Part shown: positions 1 through 4,588 of the stretch, one piece after another
Numbering within the stretch: position 1 is the stretch's first letter
Layout of the letters: every line of letters starts with the position of its first letter
Origin: Methanomassiliicoccaceae archaeon
Lineage (GTDB): Archaea > Thermoplasmatota > Thermoplasmata > Methanomassiliicoccales > Methanomethylophilaceae
Assembly (NCBI GenBank): GCA_009784745.1
Contig: WQXR01000071.1
Coordinates: forward strand, 1-6,290
Length of the DNA: 6,290 nucleotides
Reading direction: 5' to 3'
The notes under the pieces: model-generated
What the model was told of the DNA's origin: nothing
Database searches by the model: none
The model's input: only the letters and a program-made list of their open reading frames with translations
Made by a program: the position numbers and the translations under genes

Positions 1-53
1 ACCGCGGAAATGCCGTTAAACTGCTTATGAATGAGATAAAGAAGATCATCTGA
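1..53 (+). CDS. 3' end of an unidentified gene (partial)
   Basis: The third forward frame is open from the window edge and ends with TGA at 51-53. It gives a 16-residue tail, RGNAVKLLMNEIKKII, which looks like an amphipathic C-terminal helix. The other two forward frames stop at 17-19 and 28-30. The tail is too short to name a family. It lies on the same strand as tRNA-Pro, with about 77 bp between them. Real coding is plausible from the residue composition, but no upstream sequence is available to confirm it. Confidence 0.5.
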   Translation, partial: RGNAVKLLMNEIKKII

Positions 54-97
54 TATGAGTTGCAACGCAAAGCGAATTGTGTTCACATGATGCGAAG

Positions 98-106
98 AAT
101 TAATAA
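98..106 (+). promoter_or_regulatory. TATA box of tRNA-Pro
   Basis: AATTAATAA is centred about 29 bp upstream of the first tRNA base, the spacing expected for an archaeal TATA box. It is followed by a GC-richer stretch up to the tRNA. This is a match by position and composition only. Confidence 0.45.
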
Positions 107-130
107 CCAATTCCGCATGGCCAATCACAA

Positions 131-203
131 GGGTCCATGGGCTAGCTTGGTATACTTGGGGCTTTGGGAGCCTCTGACTCCGGTTCAAATCCGGATGGAC
201 CCA
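131..203 (+). tRNA. tRNA-Pro (anticodon TGG)
   Basis: The cloverleaf has a perfect 7-bp acceptor stem (GGGTCCA with TGGACCC). The 5-bp anticodon stem (GGGGC/GCCTC, one G-T pair) holds the loop TTTGGGA, so the anticodon is TGG, reading CCA and probably other proline codons. The 5-bp T stem (TCCGG/CCGGA) surrounds TTCAAAT. The D arm keeps GCTTGGTAT but its stem pairs weakly. The discriminator is A203 and CCA is not encoded. No intron is visible. The gene borders the reverse-transcriptase cassette, and a decayed copy of it lies at the cassette's other end (2114-2184), which makes it a likely boundary or target of a mobile unit. Confidence 0.95.
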
Positions 204-306
204 CTTTAACACTTATGACCTCTGTTCTGACATATATTCCGAAATTCAACAGGGTGCGCGCTTATAGTTCTGAGAAGAAGAAGAACGTAAGGAAGGATCA
301 ATTAAG

Positions 307-322
307 ATGGAGCGAGCTCCAT
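307..322. repeat. Short hairpin (ATGGAGC/GCTCCAT)
   Basis: A perfect 7-bp inverted repeat with only two bases between arms, so in RNA it would probably form a 6-bp stem with a tetraloop. It sits two bases from the larger hairpin, inside the 287-409 element. Confidence 0.5.
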
Positions 323-323
323 A

Positions 324-364
324 CGACAAGACCGTACATACTGCGGCCGCCTGTACGGCCGTCG
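324..364. repeat. Inverted repeat / interrupted hairpin
   Basis: Arms 332-338 (CCGTACA) and 352-358 (TGTACGG) pair perfectly around a 13-nt GC-rich loop that holds the palindrome GCGGCCGC. Outer arms 324-327 and 361-364 (CGAC/GTCG) extend the helix across an internal loop. It lacks the AGC triad and 34-nt layout of group II intron domain V. Confidence 0.6.
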
Positions 365-434
365 ATGCAATATGCTTTGTCCATCACAGGCGCTGAGCAC
401 CTTCCTTACACTGCATGCTAGAGAGAACGGCTAT

Positions 435-1658
435 TTATTTTCTTCCCGCGTGGTATTCATGGACCAACGGTCTGTAGCCGCATCCCTTAAGACGTTCGTA
501 CGGAACTTCCTCATAATTCTTTTTGTTATACCGTCCCGTGACGAGATAACGTAACCTTTCCTGCATATACGAGTCCACCGTTCTCAGCCCTGAATCCGTG
601 TTTATCGTAGGAAAGAACCAATATTTCCACGACAGTTCCGTTTCCTCTTTGCCGTAGAACTTAATGTCGAACTTTTTTATCATCGTCCTGAGCATTGCAT
701 CCCCTGATACGTTCTTCACGGCGCCCCATCGTCTTATGCTTCTTGACGCCCTCATGATCTTCCCTTTGATCTTCCTTATTGTGTTGTCGCTCAGATCTAT
801 TATTCCGTTCTCAATGGAAAAACCCAGGAACTCGAACCTTTCACCCGGTCCGTAACAGAATTCTTTCTTCTTATTCACCGACAGGCCGTTCTCTTCGAGA
901 AATGACGATATCTTTTTCGCATGTGCATCCCGTTCTTCCGGGTCTTCCGAGAATACCAATATATCGTCCGCATATCTCATGTATATTACGTTCTTTTCAA
1001 AGAAATAGCCATCCAATTCCCTCAGATAAAAATTGGCAAGGAAGGCGGATAACGGCACACCGGCCATTATCCCTTTCTGCTCTTCGATGATCTCTTCTCT
1101 GAACGTCACATACGGGTTTGAAAGTATATCAGAGAAAAGACCGTAAAGCCTCCTGTCCTCTTTGAGCACAGGGTCCAGTTTCCTAAGAAGTATGTCGGCA
1201 TCTACGGAATTGAAATAATTCTTTATGTCCGCTTTGTACCCGTACATCCTGTTCAGTCCTTTTATGCGTACAAGGTCATAAAGCGCCTTCTTCACGCCTT
1301 GGCTGGAGCGGAATGAATAAAGATTGGGTGAAAAGATATGATCGTAACTATGCATCAGGTACGATATCATCTTCAGAACGATGGTCTCATCCTTCGTGTA
1401 AGTGTACACGTCCCTCTTCTTACCGACGTTTGTCTTGTTTATCTGCCTTTTTCGAGGTATTGAGAACCTGTACGTTCCGTTGACCAATCCTTCGGATATG
1501 TGTAAAAATTTATCATCGGCGACGAGATCTTCGATCTCTTTTATCATGCGCGGAGGAAGATGACTTTTCTCCTTCCTGTGTTCCAGGAACTCCTCCCAGC
1601 GCTCTCTCTTCAGGAGTTCATCCAGCAGAGACGCGTTATCATTTTCAGAGCGTGTCAT
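435..1658 (-). CDS. Reverse transcriptase, YADD type, no endonuclease domain
   Basis: This 407-aa RNA-directed DNA polymerase carries the core RT motifs in order: IPRKRQINK at 68-76 and YSFRSSQG at 114-121 in the fingers; KADIKNYF at 142-149 with catalytic Asp144; GIMAGVPLSAFLAN at 196-209; YADD at 229-232 with Asp231 and Asp232; NKKKEF at 262-267; and FLGF at 277-280. A thumb-like C-terminal region of about 125 residues contains a WKYWFFPTIN block (344-353). No HNH endonuclease domain is present. The GxxxGxPLSxxLAN motif and the LGF block resemble group II intron-like or 'unknown group' bacterial RTs. They do not match diversity-generating RTs (QG...SQ motif) or classical retron RTs. From memory, similar RTs occur in gut Clostridia. 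The start overlaps the upstream gene's stop in ATGA (1655-1658), so translation is probably coupled. The role is unknown; defence, mobility or a domesticated function are all possible. Confidence 0.93.
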   Translation of the reverse strand: MTRSENDNASLLDELLKRERWEEFLEHRKEKSHLPPRMIKEIEDLVADDKFLHISEGLVNGTYRFSIPRKRQINKTNVGKKRDVYTYTKDETIVLKMISYLMHSYDHIFSPNLYSFRSSQGVKKALYDLVRIKGLNRMYGYKADIKNYFNSVDADILLRKLDPVLKEDRRLYGLFSDILSNPYVTFREEIIEEQKGIMAGVPLSAFLANFYLRELDGYFFEKNVIYMRYADDILVFSEDPEERDAHAKKISSFLEENGLSVNKKKEFCYGPGERFEFLGFSIENGIIDLSDNTIRKIKGKIMRASRSIRRWGAVKNVSGDAMLRTMIKKFDIKFYGKEETELSWKYWFFPTINTDSGLRTVDSYMQERLRYLVTGRYNKKNYEEVPYERLKGCGYRPLVHEYHAGRK

Positions 1659-2035
1659 CGTGAACCGCTGTAGACGTCGGCCACTGAGTTTATGTCGCTG
1701 GCGAGACCGAATTTCACCAATCTGTATCTTATTCCGTCTTCTGTACGTCCGAGCGCCGCCGATATCTCCGGTACTGTCTTCCCATTGAGGTACATGTCTC
1801 TCAGCATCCTTTCGTCCTCTTTGGTCCAGTACGTACCTGCTTTGATATGACCTGCCATCTTAGCGCTGCCGCGCTTAGGGAATTTGGATGTGTGCGGCGA
1901 TCCTTCCATCGGTCTGAGGTCTCCGTTCACCTGAACTTTCTGCTTGGTCTTCCCTTTATCCTCAGGAGGCCACTGCTTTGAGCCGATGGACCCTTTTCCG
2001 CTGAGTGACTTTTTGATCCCGTCTAAAAATCCCAT
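1655..2035 (-). CDS. Small Myb/SANT-like HTH DNA-binding protein, partner of the RT
   Basis: This is a 126-aa protein. Residues 1-64 are Gly/Lys/Pro-rich and probably disordered (MGFLDGIKKSLSGKGS at the start). Residues 68-112 form a Myb/SANT-like or GcrA-like trihelical HTH with Trp70 (YWTKEDERML), Tyr82 (DMYLNGK) and the recognition segment ISAALGRTEDGIRYRL. Similar domains bind DNA and often occur in phage and mobile-element proteins. The start at 2035 is chosen because AGGTGAT lies a few bases upstream, complementary to the archaeal 16S rRNA 3' end. The frame stays open to 2140, but that extension runs into the decayed tRNA and has no start signal. Its stop overlaps the RT start by four bases, so the two proteins are probably made together. 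It may bind the cassette's DNA, its promoter or an insertion target; which one cannot be told from sequence. Confidence 0.82.
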   Translation of the reverse strand: MGFLDGIKKSLSGKGSIGSKQWPPEDKGKTKQKVQVNGDLRPMEGSPHTSKFPKRGSAKMAGHIKAGTYWTKEDERMLRDMYLNGKTVPEISAALGRTEDGIRYRLVKFGLASDINSVADVYSGSR

Positions 2036-2074
2036 ATGATCACCTTTACATCTCATTGTTAACCGGAAGCGCGG

Positions 2075-2084
2075 AATATAAAAC
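2075..2084 (-). promoter_or_regulatory. TATA box of the HTH-RT operon
   Basis: On the minus strand this reads GTTTTATATT. A TATA box here predicts transcription starting near 2052, leaving a leader of about 16 nt that contains the AGGTGAT ribosome binding site of the HTH gene. A dyad lies 20 bp farther upstream. Confidence 0.55.
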
Positions 2085-2103
2085 TTATTATTCGGCCCGT
2101 ATG

Positions 2104-2122
2104 CGCGGATACAGTGTCCGCG
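2104..2122. promoter_or_regulatory. Palindrome upstream of the HTH-RT promoter
   Basis: CGCGGATACAGTGTCCGCG has perfect 6-bp arms (CGCGGA/TCCGCG), which extend to 8 bp if a G-T pair is allowed. It lies about 20 bp beyond the operon's TATA box and overlaps the 5' end of the decayed tRNA copy. It could be an operator, possibly for the HTH protein, or a leftover of tRNA decay. Confidence 0.35.
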
Positions 2123-2184
2123 AGCTGATCCGGTATACATGTGCTTTGGAAGTTATTGACAACGGTCCAGAATCGGTGAGCCCA
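2114..2184 (+). pseudogene. Decayed tRNA-Pro copy
   Basis: These 71 bases align with tRNA-Pro (131-203) at about 47 of 73 positions with two single-base gaps. Shared blocks include GGTATAC, GCTTTGG, TGAC and CCCAC. The similarity continues into the 3' flank: TAACA, TTA and TTCTGA occur with the same spacing at 207-230 and 2186-2209 after one 2-base gap. Folding is lost. The acceptor ends (GTGTCCG and TGAGCCC) do not pair, and the anticodon arm is broken although TTTGG remains. It points the same way as the intact gene, 1,983 bp away, with the HTH-RT operon between. The best reading is a dead second copy of the tRNA-Pro locus. Confidence 0.7.
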
Positions 2185-2244
2185 CTAACATTTACAGTCA
2201 AAATTCTGAAAAGTTGATCATATAACGCTTTTGATTACAATAAT

Positions 2245-2270
2245 CCATTACGTTAATCAATTATGTTAAT
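2245..2270. repeat. Iteron cluster 1 (two 13-bp units)
   Basis: The tandem units are CCATTACGTTAAT and CAATTATGTTAAT. Each unit contains the small dyad ATTA-NGT-TAAT. Together with three flanking bases on each side they form part of a 31-bp sequence (2241-2271) repeated exactly at 2329-2359. The cluster lies about 20 bp upstream of the TATA box of the AraC-type gene, an activator- or repressor-like position. Confidence 0.8.
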
Positions 2271-2291
2271 CAATGTTTTCGTCACAAGTAG

Positions 2292-2300
2292 TATTTAAAT
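2292..2300 (+). promoter_or_regulatory. TATA box of the AraC-type regulator gene
   Basis: TATTTAAAT is a good archaeal TATA match. It lies between the two iteron clusters and predicts a start near 2322, giving a leader of about 75 nt before the ATG at 2397. Confidence 0.55.
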
Positions 2301-2319
2301 GTTGTCTGATTAGCATAAT

Positions 2320-2358
2320 CCATTACGTTAATCCATTACGTTAATCAATTATGTTAAT
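2320..2358. repeat. Iteron cluster 2 (three 13-bp units)
   Basis: Two exact copies of CCATTACGTTAAT are followed by CAATTATGTTAAT, head to tail. The last two units match cluster 1 base for base within a perfect 31-bp direct repeat. The cluster covers the transcription start predicted from the TATA box at 2292, so a bound protein would probably block initiation. Confidence 0.82.
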
Positions 2359-2396
2359 CGACTGCAATAGTCATCAAAAGAACAGACGAATGAAAA

Positions 2397-3377
2397 ATGA
2401 AAATAGCAATCTGGGTCAATAAAGATTTAAGAACCGTTCGTTCATATTCACCTGTCAGAGGCGACGGATCTGTGAATTACAAAAAGGCGCAGGCGGTCCA
2501 ACGGATGCAGGATCATATCGAAAGTAATGTTGACAAGGACATTACATTGAATGATCTCAGCGAAGCATCGAACTATTCGCGTTCGCATTCGCTGAGGATA
2601 TTCAAAGAGCTTACCGGTCTAACTCCTTTTGATTATATCCGGCAATATAGGCTCACATACGGCGCTAAGCGCCTTAGAAATGAGAATGCGAGAATATCTG
2701 ATGTTGCGTCGGATTGTTCCTTTGAAACGCATGAAGGTTTTACGCGTGCGTTCTCCAAAGAGTTCGGCATAACTCCGGAAACGTACAAAAATGATCCCGT
2801 TCCGGTGAGATATTTCATTCCGTATTCCGTACTGATACGCCACCTCGTTAACAATAAAGGAGAAAATAGAATGAAAAAGAAAGATAAACGTACCGTGTTC
2901 GTTCACGTTGAAGAACGTACGGAAAGAAAGGCAATAATAAAACGCGGTGTCAAAGCGGAACATTATTTCGAGTATTGCAACGAGGTCGGATGCGATGTGT
3001 GGGGGATACTGGAAAGTATCAAAGGGAATTTATACGAACCTGCCGGCCTTTGGTTGCCGGATAAACTGATAAAGAAGGGAACGTCAAAATATGTTCAGGG
3101 GGTGGAAGTTCCGTTCAATTATGACGGTCTAGTGCCGGAAGGTTTTGATATCATCCCCTTGGAAGCATGCAAAATGATGTTCTTCAACGGAGAACCGTAT
3201 GACGATAAGGATTTTGAAGATGCTATCGTCGATGTAAAAGATGCGATCGAAAGATTCGATCCTTCAATTCATGGATACGAATGGGCTGACGATGATACGC
3301 CGAGATCCCAACTTATTCCAACGGGAAGCAGAGGATATATTGAAGCTAGATCCGTAAGGAAAAAGAACAGACCGTAA
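2397..3377 (+). CDS. AraC-family regulator with GyrI-like effector domain
   Basis: This 326-aa transcription factor is of the Rob/AraC-GyrI type. Residues about 34-132 form the paired-HTH AraC DNA-binding domain: ITLNDLSEASNYSRSHSLRIFKEL is the first HTH and ISDVASDCSFETHEGFTRAF the second, ending with FGITPETY. Residues about 165-318 match the GyrI-like ligand-binding fold (KRGVKAEHYFEYC, GLWLPDKLIKKGTSKYVQGV, YEWADDD, RGYIEARSV), which binds small or amphipathic molecules in relatives. The start is uncertain. ATG 2397 has no clear Shine-Dalgarno site. GTG 2472 (VNYKKAQAVQRM), behind AGAGG, is an alternative that matches the usual domain boundary better. AraC regulators are typically bacterial, so acquisition by transfer is likely. 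The iterons at its promoter are candidate autoregulatory sites. Confidence 0.92.
   Translation: MKIAIWVNKDLRTVRSYSPVRGDGSVNYKKAQAVQRMQDHIESNVDKDITLNDLSEASNYSRSHSLRIFKELTGLTPFDYIRQYRLTYGAKRLRNENARISDVASDCSFETHEGFTRAFSKEFGITPETYKNDPVPVRYFIPYSVLIRHLVNNKGENRMKKKDKRTVFVHVEERTERKAIIKRGVKAEHYFEYCNEVGCDVWGILESIKGNLYEPAGLWLPDKLIKKGTSKYVQGVEVPFNYDGLVPEGFDIIPLEACKMMFFNGEPYDDKDFEDAIVDVKDAIERFDPSIHGYEWADDDTPRSQLIPTGSRGYIEARSVRKKNRP
2857..2873 (+). promoter_or_regulatory. Internal ribosome binding site and start within the AraC gene
   Basis: AAAGGAG lies 8 bases before an in-frame ATG at 2871 (Met159), exactly at the linker between the DNA-binding and GyrI-like domains. It is a better initiation signal than the one at the annotated start. 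It could yield a free effector domain of 168 residues beginning MKKKDKRTVFV. Confidence 0.4.
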
Positions 3378-3393
3378 ATTTCATTTTTACGTG

Positions 3394-3410
3394 AAACTTT
3401 TTCAAAGTTT
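3394..3410. terminator. Possible bidirectional terminator hairpin
   Basis: AAACTTT and AAAGTTT form a perfect 7-bp stem with a 3-nt loop between the convergent AraC and zinc-ribbon genes, covering the latter's stop codon. T-runs lie at 3383-3388 on the plus strand, and A-runs give matching T/U tracts nearby. Archaeal termination relies mainly on U tracts, so the hairpin itself may not matter. Confidence 0.35.
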
Positions 3411-3584
3411 TCCTTTCTCTTTCAGTTTTTTCAGTTCTGCCGTTTGTTTTTCGGTGCAATATAACTCCGCGTAGGTGCATTCGAGGCACACCCATCTGTG
3501 ATACATCGCCTTGTCACCCATGATCTTGTCGCTGTCCACAATATTGCTGCTGCCGCATTTGGGGCATGTTCCTGTCTTTTTCAT
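3402..3584 (-). CDS. Small zinc-ribbon protein
   Basis: This 60-aa protein has two Cys pairs, CPKC at 7-10 and CLEC at 33-36, the four ligands of a zinc ribbon, followed by a charged helical tail (EKQTAELKKLKEKGK). An additional Cys43 is probably not a ligand. The start is well supported: GGAGGT at 3593-3598 lies 8 bases upstream of the ATG. The gene is convergent with the AraC gene and divergent from the membrane protein at 3679. Proteins of this size and type occur as nucleic-acid-binding or regulatory accessory factors, but no specific role can be given. Confidence 0.8.
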   Translation of the reverse strand: MKKTGTCPKCGSSNIVDSDKIMGDKAMYHRWVCLECTYAELYCTEKQTAELKKLKEKGKL

Positions 3585-3648
3585 GATCGTTTACCTCCAG
3601 TTCTTGTCTCTGCATTTTGTTATGGGTTAAAGTTCTTTACTTGTAACG

Positions 3649-3657
3649 TTTTAATAC
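3649..3657 (+). promoter_or_regulatory. TATA-like box of a leaderless transcript
   Basis: TTTTAATAC is centred about 26 bp before the ATG at 3679. The predicted transcription start therefore coincides with the start codon, as in leaderless archaeal mRNAs. No Shine-Dalgarno site precedes that ATG, which fits. Confidence 0.4.
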
Positions 3658-3678
3658 TGAACTGTATTGTTCGTGTAT

Positions 3679-3954
3679 ATGACCCGATACGGCAACGATC
3701 CGATGGATGCGAAGAGAGTTCCGTCCGCATTGATGATCGGCGTACTTCTGATGATATTGGGATCGCTTATCATCGCTTTCGGGATTTATTCTATTGTTCT
3801 TTTCGCAATTGGTGACGCAAGCGTATTCGGTCTTGTCGGCGGTATCGTGATAATACCGTTGGGTATGCTGATATTATTCATAGGCGGCGCACTGGCGTTC
3901 TTCGGTTCCATCGGCAGGTTGTTGGATCGCGATAACAGGCGTATCCTGTATTGA
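3679..3954 (+). CDS. Small two-helix membrane protein
   Basis: This is a 91-aa protein of unknown function. After a polar N-terminus (MTRYGNDPMDAKRVPS), residues about 17-45 and 50-77 are strongly hydrophobic (MIGVLLMILGSLIIAFGIY; GLVGGIVIIPLGMLILFIGG) and predict two membrane helices joined by a short loop. A basic cytoplasmic-type tail (RLLDRDNRR) follows. The frame is open farther upstream with TTG 3667 and GTG 3673, but ATG 3679 is preferred because a TATA-like box sits about 26 bp before it. Codon use and the clean hydropathy pattern support real coding. It is followed by tRNA-Val on the same strand. Confidence 0.72.
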   Translation: MTRYGNDPMDAKRVPSALMIGVLLMILGSLIIAFGIYSIVLFAIGDASVFGLVGGIVIIPLGMLILFIGGALAFFGSIGRLLDRDNRRILY

Positions 3955-3972
3955 ATGAAATGAGAAGGACAG

Positions 3973-3980
3973 TTTTTATA
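3973..3980 (+). promoter_or_regulatory. TATA box of tRNA-Val
   Basis: TTTTTATA lies about 29 bp (centre) upstream of the first base of tRNA-Val, the expected position for an archaeal promoter. Confidence 0.6.
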
Positions 3981-4005
3981 ATTCCTCGGTGATGGTGGCG
4001 CACAC

Positions 4006-4078
4006 GGGCTCGTGGTCTAGGGGTTATGACGGCGCCCTTACAAGGCGCAGATCGCCGGTTCAATTCCGGCCGGGCCCA
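4006..4078 (+). tRNA. tRNA-Val (anticodon TAC)
   Basis: The acceptor stem GGGCTCG/CGGGCCC has 7 pairs including one T-G. The anticodon stem GCGCC/GGCGC is perfect and holds the loop CTTACAA, giving anticodon TAC at 4039-4041. The T stem GCCGG/CCGGC surrounds TTCAATT. The D arm contains AGGGGTTATGAC. The discriminator A4078 is followed directly by CCA (4079-4081), so the 3' CCA appears to be encoded, unlike in tRNA-Pro. TTTT at 4082-4085 is a likely termination tract. No intron is visible. Confidence 0.96.
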
Positions 4079-4091
4079 CCATTTTCCGCAT

Positions 4092-4526
4092 TCATATCTG
4101 AGATGCGTTGTTTATTTCCTGTACGAACGCGTCCACCTCATCCCTGAGCAGCCATTTCTGGTCTTTTTTACCGCCGATCAATGGCCTGCCTCCGAATGTT
4201 CTCATGCATATCGCATTTTCCTGCAGCGAAAGCGGTATGTTCTTTTCAACTATCTCCGGGAACGTTTTCGTTAACAGATTGGATGTGAAGAATGCTATCT
4301 TCTTTTTCAGAAGTGCGTTCTCATTCTCTTTTATGAATTTCTTGAACGGTTTGTACGCGCCTCCGATGCGTATCCCCGTTCCTATGATCACCACATCGTA
4401 ATCATCGATGTTCGGCGTTCCGCCGTTCAGGTCGTACATTACACTCTCGTCTATCTTTGACGCAAGTATCTCGGCGCACTCTCTGCTTGCTCCGGATTTC
4501 GTTGAAAATGCTATCAATGTTCTCAT
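4092..4526 (-). CDS. Flavodoxin-fold protein
   Basis: This 144-aa soluble electron-transfer-type protein probably binds FMN. The N-terminal strand and phosphate loop are MRTLIAFSTKSGASRECAEI (P-loop residues 8-14), with the second strand DDYDVVIIGTGIRIGG at 41-56 and the third KKIAFFTSN at 75-83. The length and the pattern FSTKSGAS / IIGTGIRIG resemble the flavodoxin domain family that includes HemG-like oxidases. No iron-sulfur or heme-related motif is present, so the donor and acceptor are unknown. The start is supported by GAGGCGG shortly upstream, and ACATATAACT at 4551-4560 is a plausible TATA box. The gene is convergent with tRNA-Val, 10 bp away. Confidence 0.88.
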   Translation of the reverse strand: MRTLIAFSTKSGASRECAEILASKIDESVMYDLNGGTPNIDDYDVVIIGTGIRIGGAYKPFKKFIKENENALLKKKIAFFTSNLLTKTFPEIVEKNIPLSLQENAICMRTFGGRPLIGGKKDQKWLLRDEVDAFVQEINNASQI

Positions 4527-4550
4527 TTATCCGCCTCTTGTGCTGTCCTC

Positions 4551-4560
4551 AGTTATATGT
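4551..4560 (-). promoter_or_regulatory. TATA box of the flavodoxin gene
   Basis: The minus strand reads ACATATAACT about 30 bp before the start codon. It predicts a very short leader that just reaches the GAGGCGG ribosome binding site, so either the leader is minimal or the gene is also read from upstream. Confidence 0.4.
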
Positions 4561-4588
4561 TGGAAATAGTTAAGGGGTTTGTTGCTGT

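Larger units (their letters stand above)
287..409 (-). ncRNA. Candidate structured RNA 3' of the RT gene
   Basis: In the minus-strand transcript, beginning about 25 nt after the RT stop, GTAAGGAAGG (409-400) can pair perfectly with CCTTCCTTAC (296-287). This helix encloses 103 nt. Inside it lie a composite hairpin (CGAC 364-361 with GTCG 327-324, plus CCGTACA 358-352 with TGTACGG 338-332) and a second hairpin, ATGGAGC (322-316) with GCTCCAT (313-307). A short TGCT/AGCA pairing is possible in the remaining part. Retron msr-msd RNAs are also closed by an a1/a2 inverted repeat, but they lie upstream of their RT; here the element is downstream. It could be an RT template or guide RNA, or simply a stable 3' UTR. 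A 10-bp match of this kind could arise by chance in a region this size at a level of a few per cent, so the nested hairpins matter to the argument. Confidence 0.4.
204..434. other. Gene-free, structure-rich stretch between tRNA-Pro and the RT gene
   Basis: There is no convincing coding region on either strand. The first 27 bases continue the similarity that the tRNA-Pro locus shares with 2185-2209. The rest contains a perfect 10-bp inverted repeat (287-296 with 400-409) enclosing two strong hairpins, annotated separately. A purine-rich run (271-296) and two GTTCTGA copies (224-230, 267-273) are also present. In the RT transcript this would be the 3' untranslated region. Confidence 0.6.
2188..2396 (+). 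other. AT-rich regulatory interval before the AraC gene
   Basis: This stretch has no gene. It holds the end of the tRNA-Pro flank copy, two clusters of 13-bp iterons, and a TATA box between the clusters. It is much richer in A+T than its surroundings. Confidence 0.6.

Noticed and set aside
435..1658. Retron assignment based on a VTG triplet in the RT (residues 373-375)
   Set aside because: In retron RTs VTG follows the motif 6-7 region within a VTG-(L/I)-x-VN context. Here it lies near the C-terminus in YLVTGRYNKKN, and the RT has the LGF block of group II-like enzymes. No upstream msr-msd region is seen.
204..2040. Group II intron containing the RT as its maturase
   Set aside because: No domain V-like 34-nt hairpin with an AGC triad is found after the RT, no GTGYG-type 5' end is seen upstream, and a separate coupled HTH gene precedes the RT. 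A degenerate derivative remains possible.
2036..2140. Longer N-terminus for the HTH protein (161 aa)
   Set aside because: The extension lies over the operon's own promoter and the decayed tRNA, has no ribosome binding site, and shows no protein-like pattern, whereas ATG 2035 has AGGTGAT just upstream.
2114..2184. A second functional tRNA gene
   Set aside because: The acceptor ends do not pair, the anticodon stem is broken and the T stem is incomplete, so it is treated as a pseudogene.
204..2209. Diversity-generating retroelement
   Set aside because: The RT lacks the QG...SQ motif. No pair of long near-identical repeats differing at adenines and no lectin-fold target gene are in the window; the tRNA-derived repeats diverge at all bases.
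2241..2359. CRISPR array
   Set aside because: The repeats are 13-bp units in tandem with no unique spacers, and no cas gene is present.
2619..2963. Minus-strand open frame inside the AraC gene
   Set aside because: It is fully covered by a well-supported domain-bearing gene on the other strand and shows no recognisable protein features.
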